A model generated the notes under the pieces. The model saw only the letters and a program-made list of their open reading frames with translations. It ran no database searches and was not told the origin of the DNA. Below are positions 63,935 through 64,000 of a stretch of 64,000 nt of DNA, piece by piece; positions within the stretch are counted from its first letter, which is position 1, and each line of letters opens with the position of its first letter. Source of the DNA: Lachnospiraceae bacterium (lineage in GTDB: Bacteria; Bacillota; Clostridia; Lachnospirales; Lachnospiraceae); assembly GCA_022483465.1 (NCBI GenBank), contig JAKVNF010000003.1, positions 853,280 through 917,279 on the forward strand, written 5' to 3'. Position numbers and translations under genes: made by a program.

Positions 63935-64000
63935 CGAAGGCCAGGACAAAAACGGAAGGAAGCGGCAGCTGTGGGACAGGAGCCGGAAAACCCTGTATTC

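Noticed and set aside
63149..63949. Long minus-strand open frame of 266 codons, and overlapping plus-strand frames of up to 187 codons
   Set aside because: They cross repeats in both orientations, lack ribosome sites and have repetitive, biased translations. Several frames are open at once, as expected from GC-rich repeats.

Overview
The window looks like chromosome of a GC-rich Firmicute of class Clostridia, probably Lachnospiraceae-like. The evidence is gene content: HemZ-type coproporphyrinogen dehydrogenase, CodY, MecA, a YycJ-type hydrolase, the PFL/ACT-domain pair, DUF1836 and Asp23 proteins. The operon order nusB-xseA-xseB-ispA-dxs-tlyA-nadK-argR-recN is typical of the group. I assign no species. 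No tRNA, rRNA or CRISPR array was recognised.

Layout. 1-3620: the end of a RelA/SpoT-type alarmone enzyme (cut by the window edge), a metallo-hydrolase and hemZ behind a structured leader. 3621-10590: a promoter-rich gap, topA, codY, rpsB-tsf, mecA and a pseudouridine synthase. 10717-14487: ligA converging on an ABC-class ATPase. 14627-25815: metA, a stand-alone 5'-3' exonuclease, a metallo-hydrolase, an aldose epimerase-like protein, a small zinc-finger membrane protein, polA, coaE, a YycJ-like hydrolase, an ACT/PFL pair and a sugar kinase. 25966-31925: a large membrane-protein gene broken by two mobile elements. One is a complete DDE insertion sequence (26-bp terminal inverted repeats, 6-bp target duplication). 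The other is an IscB element with its HEARO/omega RNA. A 411-bp tandem duplication lies between them. 32137-38154: rpsO, pnp, pseF-pseG, prfC. 38255-50548: an Asp23 protein, then the long nusB-to-pcrA operon. 50658-55136: a small acidic membrane protein, rlmD, a VOC protein and a large membrane protein. 55298-62670: a tightly coupled cobalamin late-step operon (cobQ, cobT, cobU, cobS, a CobU-like/CobC fusion, cbiB, cobD, a Cys-rich protein). 62671-64000: no credible gene; a terminator, a MITE-like element and a dense field of short repeats in both orientations.

How the genes fit together. Most of the window is housekeeping: translation (rpsB, tsf, rpsO, prfC, tlyA, rlmD), DNA topology and repair (topA, ligA, polA, recN, pcrA, xseAB), stringent and nutrient control (rel, codY, argR), isoprenoids (ispA, dxs) and cofactors (coaE, nadK, cobalamin). 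DNA polymerase I has an N-terminal exonuclease domain without recognisable catalytic acids, while a separate 5'-3' exonuclease with all expected acids sits 2.2 kb upstream. This looks like a division of labour. The cobalamin operon covers cobyric acid amidation, side-chain attachment and lower-ligand assembly; corrin-ring genes are not in the window.

The most unusual parts are the IscB/omega-RNA locus with the adjacent duplication, the split PolA/exonuclease arrangement, the CobU-like/CobC fusion and the repeat field at the right end. All family names come from reading motifs; no database search was run.
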